DNA from: Gemmatimonadota bacterium
Lineage (GTDB): Bacteria > Gemmatimonadota > Gemmatimonadetes > Longimicrobiales > Gaopeijiaceae
Direction: 5' to 3'
Length of the DNA: 64,000 nt
Assembly (NCBI GenBank): GCA_022822445.1
Contig: JAJEBR010000033.1
Coordinates: 124,001 to 188,000, forward strand
Positions 8,702 to 16,515 of the stretch are shown piece by piece. Under the pieces are notes generated by a model, which did no database searches, had not been told where the DNA came from, and saw only the letters and a program-made list of their open reading frames with translations. Position 1 is the first letter of the stretch. Each line of letters begins with the position of its first letter. The translations under genes and the position numbers were made by a program.

Positions 8702-10080
8702 GCCGACCTGTGAGCGGGAACCGCGATCTGTTCGGGGGCGGCGGGGAAGGGCGGCGGGGCACCGGCCACCGCGGAGGCCCCGCCGGACGCGGTGAACCCG
8801 ATCCTGCGACTCCCCTCGCCGCGCGCATGCGGCCCCGGACGCTGGACGAATTCCGCGGGCAGACGAAGGTCGTCGGGCCCGATGGCCCCCTGCGCGCAAT
8901 GATCGAGGGCGGACGCGTCTCCAGCTTCATCCTCTGGGGGCCGCCCGGGTGCGGAAAGACGACCCTGGCCCGCCTGGTGGCCGCCGGTGCGAACGCCGCC
9001 TTCGTTTCTTTCAGCGCGGTCACCGAGGGGGTCGCCCGCGTACGCGAGATCATCGCCGAGGCGAGGACGCGGCACCGCGCAACGGGACGGGGGACCATAC
9101 TTTTCTGCGACGAGATCCATCGCTTCAACAAGGCCCAGCAGGACGCGTTCCTGCCGGCGGTGGAGGCGGGCGAGGTCGTGCTCATCGGCGCAACCACCGA
9201 GAATCCCAGCTTCGAGGTAGTGCGGCCGCTGCTCTCCCGCGCGCCCGTAGTCGTACTCGAGCCCCTGTCGTCCAGCGAGCTGGCGGCCGTGCTCCGGGAT
9301 GCGCTCTCCGACCGTGAGCGAGGCCTTGATGCCCTGGGCGTCCAGGTCCCCGAAGACGTCGTCGCCCGAATCGCCGAGGCCGCCGATGGGGATGCCAGGC
9401 GGGCCCTCGGGGTTCTGGAACTGGCCGTGGAGCTGGCGGGCGGTGCCGGTGCAACGCTGACGCTCAAGGTGGTGGAGAACGCCATCCAGCGGCGGTTCGC
9501 GGTCTACGACAAGTCCGGCGACCAGCACTACGACCACATCTCGGCACTGCATAAGTCCGTCCGCGGCGGAGACGCCGACGCCACCCTCTACTGGCTCGGA
9601 CGCATGCTCGACGCCGGCGAGGACCCGATGTACATCGCGCGAAGGCTCGTGCGCATGGCCGTCGAGGACATCGGCCTCGCCGACCCCGGCGCGCTCTCGG
9701 TGGCCGTGGCCGCCCGCGACGCATTCCGCTTCCTGGGATCGCCGGAGGGCGAACTCGCCGTCGCTCAGGCCGCCGTCTACCTCGCCGGAAGCCCCAAGTC
9801 GAACCGCCTCTACAAGGGCTGGGGCAAGGCACTCGCGCGGGCCCGGGAAACACCCGGCGAAGCCGTCCCGCCACACCTGCGCAACGCGCCCACCCAGCTG
9901 ATGAAGGACCTCGGCCACGGAAGGGACTATCTTTACGATCCGGATCAACCCGGCGGTGTTTCGCGCCAGCAGTACCTTCCGGCCAGCCTGGCAGGGGAGG
10001 AGTACTACCGCCCCGGAAAGGTCGGCTGGGAGGCGGAGCTGGGGCAGCGGCTGGCCGAGTGGCGACGAAAGAGGAGGTAG
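8698..10080 (+). CDS. rarA: Replication-associated recombination protein A (AAA+ ATPase)
   Basis: 460 residues. After a Gly/Arg-rich N-terminus comes an AAA+ domain with Walker A GPPGCGKTT near 80-89, Walker B CDEIHRF near 137-142, and the sensor segment IGATTENPSFEV, then the family-specific C-terminal helical domain (RRLVRMAVEDIGLADP; GSPKSNRLYKG). RarA/MgsA acts at stalled forks and interacts with SSB and the replisome. The start is a GTG overlapping the cca stop (GTGA) with an AGGAGGGGAGG stretch just upstream; a GTG at 8710 is a minor alternative. The stop sits inside the AGGAGG that serves hflX. Confidence 0.96.
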   Translation: MSRPVSGNRDLFGGGGEGRRGTGHRGGPAGRGEPDPATPLAARMRPRTLDEFRGQTKVVGPDGPLRAMIEGGRVSSFILWGPPGCGKTTLARLVAAGANAAFVSFSAVTEGVARVREIIAEARTRHRATGRGTILFCDEIHRFNKAQQDAFLPAVEAGEVVLIGATTENPSFEVVRPLLSRAPVVVLEPLSSSELAAVLRDALSDRERGLDALGVQVPEDVVARIAEAADGDARRALGVLELAVELAGGAGATLTLKVVENAIQRRFAVYDKSGDQHYDHISALHKSVRGGDADATLYWLGRMLDAGEDPMYIARRLVRMAVEDIGLADPGALSVAVAARDAFRFLGSPEGELAVAQAAVYLAGSPKSNRLYKGWGKALARARETPGEAVPPHLRNAPTQLMKDLGHGRDYLYDPDQPGGVSRQQYLPASLAGEEYYRPGKVGWEAELGQRLAEWRRKRR

Positions 10081-10086
10081 CGCCCC

Positions 10087-11388
10087 ATTCCAACTCAGCT
10101 CCTGGACCCGCGCAGACCGGTCGAACGCGCTATCCTCGTGGGCGCCCCCCTCGGGACGGAGGCCGGAGCGGCAACGCAGGAACACCTGGCGGAACTGCGC
10201 CGCCTGACCGACACCGCGGGAGGATTGGTCGCCGGGGAACTGGTCCAGCGCATCCGTGCACCCGGCTCGCAGTACTACCTCGGCAAGGGAAAGGCCGGGG
10301 AACTCGCCGACCTGGTGCGCGAACGGGAGGCCGAGCTGGTCATCTTCGACGAGGAGCTCACCCCGGCGCAGTGCAAGAATCTGGAGAAGCTGTGCGGCGT
10401 GCGGGTGATGGATCGCACCGAACTCATCCTGGACATCTTCGCGACCCGGGCCCGCAGCTACGAGGCCAGGATGCAGGTGGAGCTCGCCCAGCTGCAGTAC
10501 ATCCTCCCCAGGCTGCGGCGGATGTGGGTGCACCTGTCCAGGATTCAGGGCGGAATCGGCTTCCGCGGCCCCGGGGAGACGCAGCTTGAGACCGACCGCA
10601 GGTTGATCGGCACGCGAATCGCCGAACTGAGACGCAAGCTCCAGGCGGTGGCGCGCGCGCAGGCCACGCAGCGCAAGGGACGCCGCGGCCGCTACCGTGC
10701 CGCCCTGGTGGGGTACACCAACGCCGGCAAGTCGTCGCTCCTCCAGACGCTCTCGGGCTCGCGGCAGTTCGTCGAAGACCGCCTCTTCGCCACCCTCGAC
10801 CCGTCGACGCGCGCGATTCCCCTCGGGGACGGCTACGAAGCGCTGCTGACCGACACGGTGGGCTTCATCCGCAAGCTCCCGCACCACCTCATCGCCTCCT
10901 TCCGCTCGACGCTGGAGGAGACCCGCGAAGCCGATGTCATCCTGCACGTCGTCGACGCGTCGCACCCCGGCAGGGACGGGCAGCGCGAGGTCGTGCGCCG
11001 CGTGCTCGACGAGCTGGGGCTGGGAAAGCGCCCCCGAATCCTGGTTTTCAACAAGATCGATCTGCTGTCGGGAGACGACCTGCTGTCGCTCAAGAAGCGG
11101 GTTGCGTCGCGGCCGGAGTCGCGCGTGTTGTACACTTCCGCGACGAAGTCGTCCACTCTGGAGCCCCTGCGGCAGGAACTGAAGGGACGCATAAGGGACC
11201 GGTTGCAGCGGATCAGCGTGGAGTTCCCGGCCAGGGCGGGGCGGGTTCTCTCTGCGCTCTACGAACGCGGGGAGGTGCTGTCCCGCAGCCAGGAGGGAAC
11301 CACGGTCAAGGTCGTGGCCAAGGCGCCCCCGGCACTCGTCGGCTGGCTTCGCACACGCGGCGGAGTGCGTGTAGTCGATGGTGTCTGA
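10087..11388 (+). CDS. hflX: GTPase HflX, probable AUU start
   Basis: Ribosome-associated GTPase that splits stalled or hibernating 70S ribosomes. The HflX domain contains FRGPGETQLETDRR near 157-170, and the G domain has G1 GYTNAGKSS near 209-217, G3 DTVGFI and G4 NKID near 321. The first ATG/GTG/TTG in frame is the GTG at 10138, but that codon lies inside the conserved N-terminal beta strand ERAILVGAPLG. Upstream, a GAGGAGG (10071-10077) stands 9 bases before an in-frame ATT at 10087 that would give MPTQLLDPRRPVERAILVG. The rarA stop TAG is the preceding in-frame codon boundary. I therefore place the start at the ATT; a CTG at 10102 is less likely. If translation really starts at 10138 the protein lacks its first strand. 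Confidence 0.9.
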   Translation: MPTQLLDPRRPVERAILVGAPLGTEAGAATQEHLAELRRLTDTAGGLVAGELVQRIRAPGSQYYLGKGKAGELADLVREREAELVIFDEELTPAQCKNLEKLCGVRVMDRTELILDIFATRARSYEARMQVELAQLQYILPRLRRMWVHLSRIQGGIGFRGPGETQLETDRRLIGTRIAELRRKLQAVARAQATQRKGRRGRYRAALVGYTNAGKSSLLQTLSGSRQFVEDRLFATLDPSTRAIPLGDGYEALLTDTVGFIRKLPHHLIASFRSTLEETREADVILHVVDASHPGRDGQREVVRRVLDELGLGKRPRILVFNKIDLLSGDDLLSLKKRVASRPESRVLYTSATKSSTLEPLRQELKGRIRDRLQRISVEFPARAGRVLSALYERGEVLSRSQEGTTVKVVAKAPPALVGWLRTRGGVRVVDGV

Positions 11389-11432
11389 ACGAACACCAAG
11401 ACATCGAATGATAAGACGATAGAGAGGTTTAC

Positions 11433-12203
11433 ATGAGACTTTACATCAACATCGATCATGTGGCCACGGTGCGGCAGGCCCGCAGGACGATCGAACCGGA
11501 CCCGGTAAGGGCCGCGGTACTCGCGGAGCTGGGAGGAGCTGACGGGATCACCGTGCACCACCGTATCGACATCCGCCACGTCTCCCCCCGGGATGTGGAA
11601 CTGCTGATGCGGACGATCCGGACCGGCCTGAACCTGGAGGTCTCGTCGCGCGAACGGATGATCGACTTCGCGGTGGGCGTGGGGCCTATGGCGGTCACCC
11701 TGGTGCCCGAGAACCGCCAGGAGGTCACGACCGAGGGCGGACTGGACCTCGGTTCGGACGAGGTCCGGCAGTCCATCGCCACCGCGCTCAAGCGTCTCGC
11801 GGACGAAGGGATCCGCAGCTCCCTCTTCATCGACCCCGACTACGAGGCCATCGACCATGCGGCGGAGCTGCGGGCCGATGCGGTGGAGCTGCACACCGGC
11901 GAGTACGCCAACGGCCTCACGAGTCATGACAGGGAGGACGAGCTGACGCGGCTGGCGCGCGCTTCCGAATACGCCCACGGGGCCGGTCTGGCCGTCCACG
12001 CGGGCCACGGCCTGACCTACGAAAACGTGGTGCCGGTGGCCGCGCTGCCGCGCATCGAAGAGCTGAACATCGGGCACAGCGTGGTTTCGCGCGCCATCTT
12101 CACCGGGCTCGAACAGGCGGTGCGCGACATGAGGACGATCGTTGACGCGGCTCCCTCCCGCGTGGCTCGCCCGGGCGAGTGGGTCCACCCGATCGGATAT
12201 TGA
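11433..12203 (+). CDS. pdxJ: Pyridoxine 5'-phosphate synthase
   Basis: Last step of the DXP-dependent vitamin B6 pathway: condenses 1-deoxy-D-xylulose 5-phosphate with 3-amino-2-oxopropyl phosphate. The 256-residue TIM barrel begins with the family signature NIDHVATVRQAR at 6-17, with VHHRIDIRHV, LNLEVSS and HAGHGLTYENV phosphate- and substrate-binding segments in the normal order. Length is usual. GAGAGG lies 7 bases upstream of the ATG. The 44-base gap after hflX is AT-richer than its surroundings. Immediately after the stop codon comes a 20-bp perfect palindrome. Confidence 0.97.
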   Translation: MRLYINIDHVATVRQARRTIEPDPVRAAVLAELGGADGITVHHRIDIRHVSPRDVELLMRTIRTGLNLEVSSRERMIDFAVGVGPMAVTLVPENRQEVTTEGGLDLGSDEVRQSIATALKRLADEGIRSSLFIDPDYEAIDHAAELRADAVELHTGEYANGLTSHDREDELTRLARASEYAHGAGLAVHAGHGLTYENVVPVAALPRIEELNIGHSVVSRAIFTGLEQAVRDMRTIVDAAPSRVARPGEWVHPIGY

Positions 12204-12208
12204 CTGAA

Positions 12209-12228
12209 TTAGCTAGATATCTAGCTAA
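12209..12228. repeat. 20-bp perfect AT-rich palindrome between pdxJ and the flippase-like gene
   Basis: TTAGCTAGATATCTAGCTAA reads identically on both strands. It starts 5 bases after the pdxJ stop and ends 37 bases before the next start codon. With no loop and only 6 G/C in 20 it is a poor terminator hairpin and looks more like a dimeric-regulator operator or the core of a small dispersed element. Confidence 0.85.
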
Positions 12229-12265
12229 GCAACGCGAATCTGGCCACTGGAGAGTGAGGATCGGC

Positions 12266-13279
12266 ATGCGAGGCCGCTGGATCACGCTGCTGGGCCTGGT
12301 GATCGCCATTGCACTCCTCTGGTGGCTCTTCCGGGACGAGGACCCGGCAGAGGTCTGGAGCCACATCCGCGGCGCGAACTTCGGCCTTCTCCTGCTGGCA
12401 GTCATTCTGGCCACTGCGACATTCCCCGTACGGGCGGTCCGATGGCGGTACCTCCTTGCTCCCGCCCAGGCCGCGGCCCCCTTCCGTTCGCGCTTCGAGG
12501 CCGTGTGCATCGGGTTCATGACCAACAACCTCCTGCCGCGCGTAGGCGAACTCGCGCGTGCCTACGCCTACAGCCGCCGGGAGCCGGTATCCGCCACCAC
12601 CGCCTTCGCCACACTGGTGATCGAGCGCTTCCTCGACGGAATCGCGATCCTGCTGCTCCTGCTGCTGGCATTCGCGAGCCCCGGATTCCCCACGGCCGAT
12701 CTCCCCGCGGCGATCGTCACCGGCATCCGGGTGGTCGCCGTCTTCCTGGGCCTCGTGGTCGCGGGCTCCGCCTTCCTGCTGGGCGCGCCGGGACCGGCGA
12801 TGCGCGTGGGACGGTGGTTTGCCCGCGCGCTCCTGCCGGCCCGTTGGTCGGACGGGTTCGTGAAACTGCTGCGGAACTTCGTGGACGGGCTGGCGTCGCT
12901 GCGCGGATGGCGACTCATCCTGCCCGCCCTCGCCTGGAGTCTGGGCCTGTGGACCCTTCAATCGCTCTCATTCTGGATCGGGTTTCTGGCCTTCGACATT
13001 CACCTGGCCTTCGACGCGGCCCTCTTCACCAACGGATCGGTCGCCATCGCCTCGACCATCCCCACGCCCGGATTCTTCGGAACCTTCCACGCCGCCGCCA
13101 AGCTCGCACTGGCGGACGTCTACGCCGTGCCCGAAGCGAGTGCCCTCGGCTTCGCCGTCGGCTGGCACCTGGGGGGCTTCTTCCCCATCACCATCATCGG
13201 ACTCTGGTACGCAAGGAAGCTCGGTTTGTCGCTTCGGGAGATGGGCGGCCACGCCGAGCCCGGGGGCCCCGCAGGATGA
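12266..13279 (+). CDS. Flippase-like integral membrane protein (lysylphosphatidylglycerol synthetase TM-region / UPF0104 family)
   Basis: 337 residues with about seven or eight hydrophobic segments, beginning at ITLLGLVIAIALLWWLF, and the family-typical GFMTNNLLPRVGELARAY segment near residue 80 that marks the AglD/MprF-type flippase fold. Such proteins are proposed to move lipids or lipid-linked sugars across the inner membrane; no substrate can be read from the sequence. The frame stays open back to 12179 across the palindrome, but I start at the ATG at 12266, which has a GTGAGGA site 5 bases upstream and leads directly into the first membrane segment. Its stop overlaps the ispE start (ATGA). 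Confidence 0.85.
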   Translation: MRGRWITLLGLVIAIALLWWLFRDEDPAEVWSHIRGANFGLLLLAVILATATFPVRAVRWRYLLAPAQAAAPFRSRFEAVCIGFMTNNLLPRVGELARAYAYSRREPVSATTAFATLVIERFLDGIAILLLLLLAFASPGFPTADLPAAIVTGIRVVAVFLGLVVAGSAFLLGAPGPAMRVGRWFARALLPARWSDGFVKLLRNFVDGLASLRGWRLILPALAWSLGLWTLQSLSFWIGFLAFDIHLAFDAALFTNGSVAIASTIPTPGFFGTFHAAAKLALADVYAVPEASALGFAVGWHLGGFFPITIIGLWYARKLGLSLREMGGHAEPGGPAG

Positions 13280-14268
13280 GCCTGGCGATGACCTTCCAGG
13301 CGAAACCTCGCGTCACCGCCTGGTCGGCGACCTGTCCGGCCAAGGTGAACCTCTTCCTGCGCATACTCGCGCGCGAGGACACCGGCTACCACCAGATCGA
13401 GACGCTCTTCCAGGCCGTGGATCTCTGCGACCGCGTCGAGGCCCGCAAGGGAGAGAACGGCATCGCGCTGGAGGTCTGCATCGGCGAGCAGGGCATCGCG
13501 CCGGAGGTCGGCGGCGGGGAGCGGCCATTGGCGCCCGAGGCCATCGGTGATCTGGGCGCACCCGAGGACAACACGGTGATGAAGGCTGCCCGCGCCTTCT
13601 TCGCCGCGACCGGGATCGCGCCGGCCGTATCCCTCGTTCTCACCAAGCGCATCCCCGCCGGAACCGGACTGGGCGGTGCCTCCTCCGACGCGGCAGGCAC
13701 GCTCTCGGCCCTGAATGAGCTGCACGACACTCCGCTCAGCGCCCGCGAACTGATCGCGCTGGGGGGACGGATCGGCGCCGACGTGCCGTTCTTCTCCAGC
13801 GGGGCCGCCACCGCGCTGGCCTGGGGCAGGGGGGATCGCCTGCTGCGCTGCCCCTCGCCGCCGGCCGCGCCGGTGGTGATCGCCATCCCCCGTGAGCGGG
13901 TGTCCACGGCCGTGGCCTACCGGGAAACGTCGGCGGGGCTGCAGCTCCCTGCGCCGCCCTCCCTGCTCGCCCGGCCGTCGCTGCTCGCGGGGTCCGGCAC
14001 CAACGCCTGGTGCCCGCTGGCCGATCTCCAGTGGAACGACTTCGAGCGTGCGGTCTTCACGCGCGTTGCCGGTCTGGCCGAGGTCCGGGCCGCGCTGGAG
14101 AACGCAGGGGCGTCGATCGCGCGCCTCACAGGGAGCGGGTCCGCGGTGTTCGGCGTCTTCGACGACTTCGGAAGGGCGCGCGCCGCTGCCGCAACGACCG
14201 GGGGAATGGATGGGGTGGCCGCGGCGCTGGTGGTGCCCACGCTCACCGAAATGCCACCTCTCGATTGA
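13276..14268 (+). CDS. ispE: 4-diphosphocytidyl-2-C-methyl-D-erythritol kinase
   Basis: ATP-dependent kinase of the non-mevalonate isoprenoid pathway. The 330-residue GHMP-kinase fold shows the substrate segment CPAKVNLFLRI near the start, the ATP-binding motif PAGTGLGGASSDAA near 126-139, and the C-terminal glycine motif LTGSGSAVFG. The protein is longer than E. coli IspE (283) mainly because of inserts near residues 55-90 (Gly/Glu rich) and 215-235. The pathway partner ispF is at 50.2 kb; ispD is not in the window. The ATG start overlaps the previous stop (ATGA). Confidence 0.95.
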   Translation: MSLAMTFQAKPRVTAWSATCPAKVNLFLRILAREDTGYHQIETLFQAVDLCDRVEARKGENGIALEVCIGEQGIAPEVGGGERPLAPEAIGDLGAPEDNTVMKAARAFFAATGIAPAVSLVLTKRIPAGTGLGGASSDAAGTLSALNELHDTPLSARELIALGGRIGADVPFFSSGAATALAWGRGDRLLRCPSPPAAPVVIAIPRERVSTAVAYRETSAGLQLPAPPSLLARPSLLAGSGTNAWCPLADLQWNDFERAVFTRVAGLAEVRAALENAGASIARLTGSGSAVFGVFDDFGRARAAAATTGGMDGVAAALVVPTLTEMPPLD

Positions 14269-14312
14269 ATGGCCGATTGATCGGCGCTGGCGACCGGCGT
14301 TGGCGACCCTCC

Positions 14313-14342
14313 TTGAATCCGCCGCCCGGATCGCGCTACGAT
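14313..14342 (+). promoter_or_regulatory. Putative tRNA-Gln promoter
   Basis: TTGAAT (14313-14318) and TACGAT (14337-14342) with an 18-base spacer, placing the transcription start about 12 bases before the tRNA 5' end. Confidence 0.55.
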
Positions 14343-14360
14343 ACCTGAAGGGTCTGCCAC

Positions 14361-14431
14361 TGGCCCGTCGTCTAATGGCAGGACACCGGTCTTTGGAACC
14401 GGCGGTGGTGGTTCGAATCCACCCGGGCCAA
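14361..14431 (+). tRNA. tRNA-Gln (anticodon TTG)
   Basis: A complete cloverleaf: acceptor stem TGGCCCG pairs with CGGGCCA, a D-arm contains CTAATGGCAGG, the anticodon stem CCGGT/ACCGG encloses loop CTTTGGA with anticodon TTG reading CAA, and the T-arm has the GGTTCGAATCC loop. The discriminator base is A and CCA is not encoded, so the 3' end must be added by the CCA enzyme. It is expressed from its own promoter just upstream; the exported-protein gene follows 63 bases later. Confidence 0.97.
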
Positions 14432-14494
14432 CTGCTTCACCGGGTGACCGGACGCGCCACCCGCGCGGCATCCCTTTCCCACCAGGCGACCAGG

Positions 14495-16327
14495 ATGAAC
14501 TTCCCGGCCCACCTCGCAGCGGCACTGCTTACCGCCCAGACGGTCGCCGGGGGTCCCACGGTCCACCCTGCCGCCTTCCCGCAGACCACCCGGACGGCCA
14601 CGGTGGAACAGGCCGCGCCTCCCGCCGATTCCGTTCGCTCCCACCGCCACGCCCGCACCCTCCAGACGCGCTTCGAACGCCTGCGCCTGCGCAATCTCCC
14701 GCGCATCCCCGGAAGCGACAGCCAGGAGTGCGATGAGATCATCGGGCGGCTCTGCATCTTCGACGATGGGGACGACGACTGGACGCCGAAACCGGAGCCC
14801 GCCCCGATCGTCGACGGCCGGAACGAGCTGCTGGCGGATCTCGACTCTCTGGCCTCGATCATTCCCGGGGACCACTGGGTGCTTGGCCAGCGCATCCGGT
14901 ACCTGGCCGAGGCCGGGCGCCTCGCGGAGGCGGAAGCGGTCGCGCGAAGGTGCGGCCTCCCGGGCGCCTGGCGCTGCGATGCCTATCTCGGGTTCGTGCT
15001 CCACCACCAGACCGACTTCGTGCAGTCGGAGGCGGCCTTCCGCCGCGCCCTCGAGGAGATGCCCGCCGACGTGCGGGAGGACTGGACTTCGCCCGGACTC
15101 GTGCTCGGCCGGGAGCTTCGCCGCTGGGTGTCCGCTCAGCTCGATTCCGCCGCCGCACTGGCACGGCTCTGGACCCTCGCCGACCCCCTCTTCCTGGCCG
15201 GGGGCAACGACCGCTGGACCGGGCACATGAGCCGGTGGAGCTACGCGATGAGCGCCGAGCGGGCGACCAACCCCTATGACATCAATTGGGGGAAGGACTT
15301 CACGGAAGTAGCGGTGCGCTACGGATGGCCCATCGCCTGGGAACGGTCCTGGCCCCGCATCGGACAGACCCGATTCAGCGTGACCGGGAGGGACGTTCCC
15401 ACGGCCTTCCGCGCCTTCCCGCCGCGCGAGGTGCTCGACCGCGGCCCCCCCGGCGAGGAACCGGTGATATGGGAGGAGAAAGAGGACCACCCACGTGCCG
15501 CCTACCTTCCCCCCTACCTCGACTCGCTCGGCGCACTCGACGCACAGGTGGGCCGGTTCTGGCGGAGCGGCCGCGTCATTGTGGTGGGGGCGTGGAGAGC
15601 ACCGGAGGCAGGGGACATGCCCGACGGCCGCGACGACATCGAAGACCCGCGTGACTCCGCCTCCCGCGTCCAGATCACCGATGCGCGCGCCCCGGCGCCC
15701 AGCCCCGTCCTCTCAGGCCTGTTCGTCGAGCAGGGCGGCACCCTGACGGCCGCCGAGCGCACCATCGCGGAGCCGGGGAGCACCGTGCGGCTGTCAGCGC
15801 GCGTGCCGTGGGCGGACTGGGGGACGCTGAGCCTCGAAACCTGGACGCCGGATCTCCGCACCGCCCGGCGCCATCGCGCCGGCATGGGCTTCCCGCAACT
15901 TCCGTTCGGACTCTTTGCGGTCTCGGACCTGGTGTTCCTGGAGGCTGGCGAAGAACCCTCCAACCTCGAGGAGCTGGTGGGGGCGCTCCGCCCGGGCAGC
16001 GAGGTCGAGGCGGGGGAGACGCTGGGCGTGGCCCTGGAGGTCTACGGACTCGGGACACGGCGCGAAGCGGTGCAGTTCAGCGTCCGGGTGGAGGAGCGGG
16101 GCGAGGGCTTTCTCCGGCGGATGGGATATCGGCTGGGCATCCTGGATCCGCCCGATGAGGCCTCGATCGATTGGCGGGAGGAAGGACCGGAGAGTCCCGG
16201 CCCCCTCCTGAGGACGCTGCAGGTCGACCTCTCGGGCCTGGGTCCCGGCGACTACGCGCTGGTCGTGGAGGTGTCGGCCCCGGGGCGGGCCACGCTGAAG
16301 GCGCAGCGGGCGTTCACCGTGCGCTGA
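14495..16327 (+). CDS. Exported protein with TPR-like region and GWxTD-protein-like C-terminal domain, function unknown
   Basis: 610 residues. The N-terminus MNFPAHLAAALLTAQTVAGG looks like a weak signal peptide, followed by a Pro/Thr-rich stretch. Residues about 125-200 have paired-helix repeats (LAEAGRLAEAEAVARRCG; FVQSEAAFRRALEEMP) like tetratricopeptide repeats. The central part is Trp- and Arg-rich. The C-terminal 200 residues are beta-rich, with FGLFAVSDLVFLEAG and a LGVALEVYGL segment that I associate from memory with the C-terminal domain of GWxTD proteins of Gemmatimonadota; the GWxTD motif itself is not seen. The frame is open upstream through the tRNA, so the ATG at 14495 with CAGGA just before it is the sensible start. 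No enzymatic motif recognised. Confidence 0.75.
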   Translation: MNFPAHLAAALLTAQTVAGGPTVHPAAFPQTTRTATVEQAAPPADSVRSHRHARTLQTRFERLRLRNLPRIPGSDSQECDEIIGRLCIFDDGDDDWTPKPEPAPIVDGRNELLADLDSLASIIPGDHWVLGQRIRYLAEAGRLAEAEAVARRCGLPGAWRCDAYLGFVLHHQTDFVQSEAAFRRALEEMPADVREDWTSPGLVLGRELRRWVSAQLDSAAALARLWTLADPLFLAGGNDRWTGHMSRWSYAMSAERATNPYDINWGKDFTEVAVRYGWPIAWERSWPRIGQTRFSVTGRDVPTAFRAFPPREVLDRGPPGEEPVIWEEKEDHPRAAYLPPYLDSLGALDAQVGRFWRSGRVIVVGAWRAPEAGDMPDGRDDIEDPRDSASRVQITDARAPAPSPVLSGLFVEQGGTLTAAERTIAEPGSTVRLSARVPWADWGTLSLETWTPDLRTARRHRAGMGFPQLPFGLFAVSDLVFLEAGEEPSNLEELVGALRPGSEVEAGETLGVALEVYGLGTRREAVQFSVRVEERGEGFLRRMGYRLGILDPPDEASIDWREEGPESPGPLLRTLQVDLSGLGPGDYALVVEVSAPGRATLKAQRAFTVR

Positions 16328-16442
16328 GGCGCGCGCGGCCGGCCTCGGGGCCCAGGCTCATCTCCCGCTGGAAACCGGCGCCGAGTTCGGGCTCAATTGT
16401 CGTTGGAAAAGACCTGCCAACCCACCCCGGCAGCGGATCTGC

Positions 16443-16448
16443 TATATT
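16443..16448 (+). promoter_or_regulatory. Possible -10 element for prs
   Basis: TATATT lies within the AT-rich patch GCTATATTTTATTG, 67 bases before the prs ATG in a 188-base gap after the exported-protein gene. No convincing -35 hexamer is visible 16-18 bases upstream. Confidence 0.35.
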
Positions 16449-16515
16449 TTATTGCTGTGCAGGAAACGCTCGCCGAAACACTCCCACCGCCGCCTTCCGC
16501 CCCCCTGACACAGTC

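Noticed and set aside
12179-12265. Extended N-terminus or a separate small ORF upstream of the flippase-like gene
   Set aside because: The extension crosses the palindrome, begins inside pdxJ and has no ribosome-binding site; the ATG at 12266 has one and fits the membrane topology.
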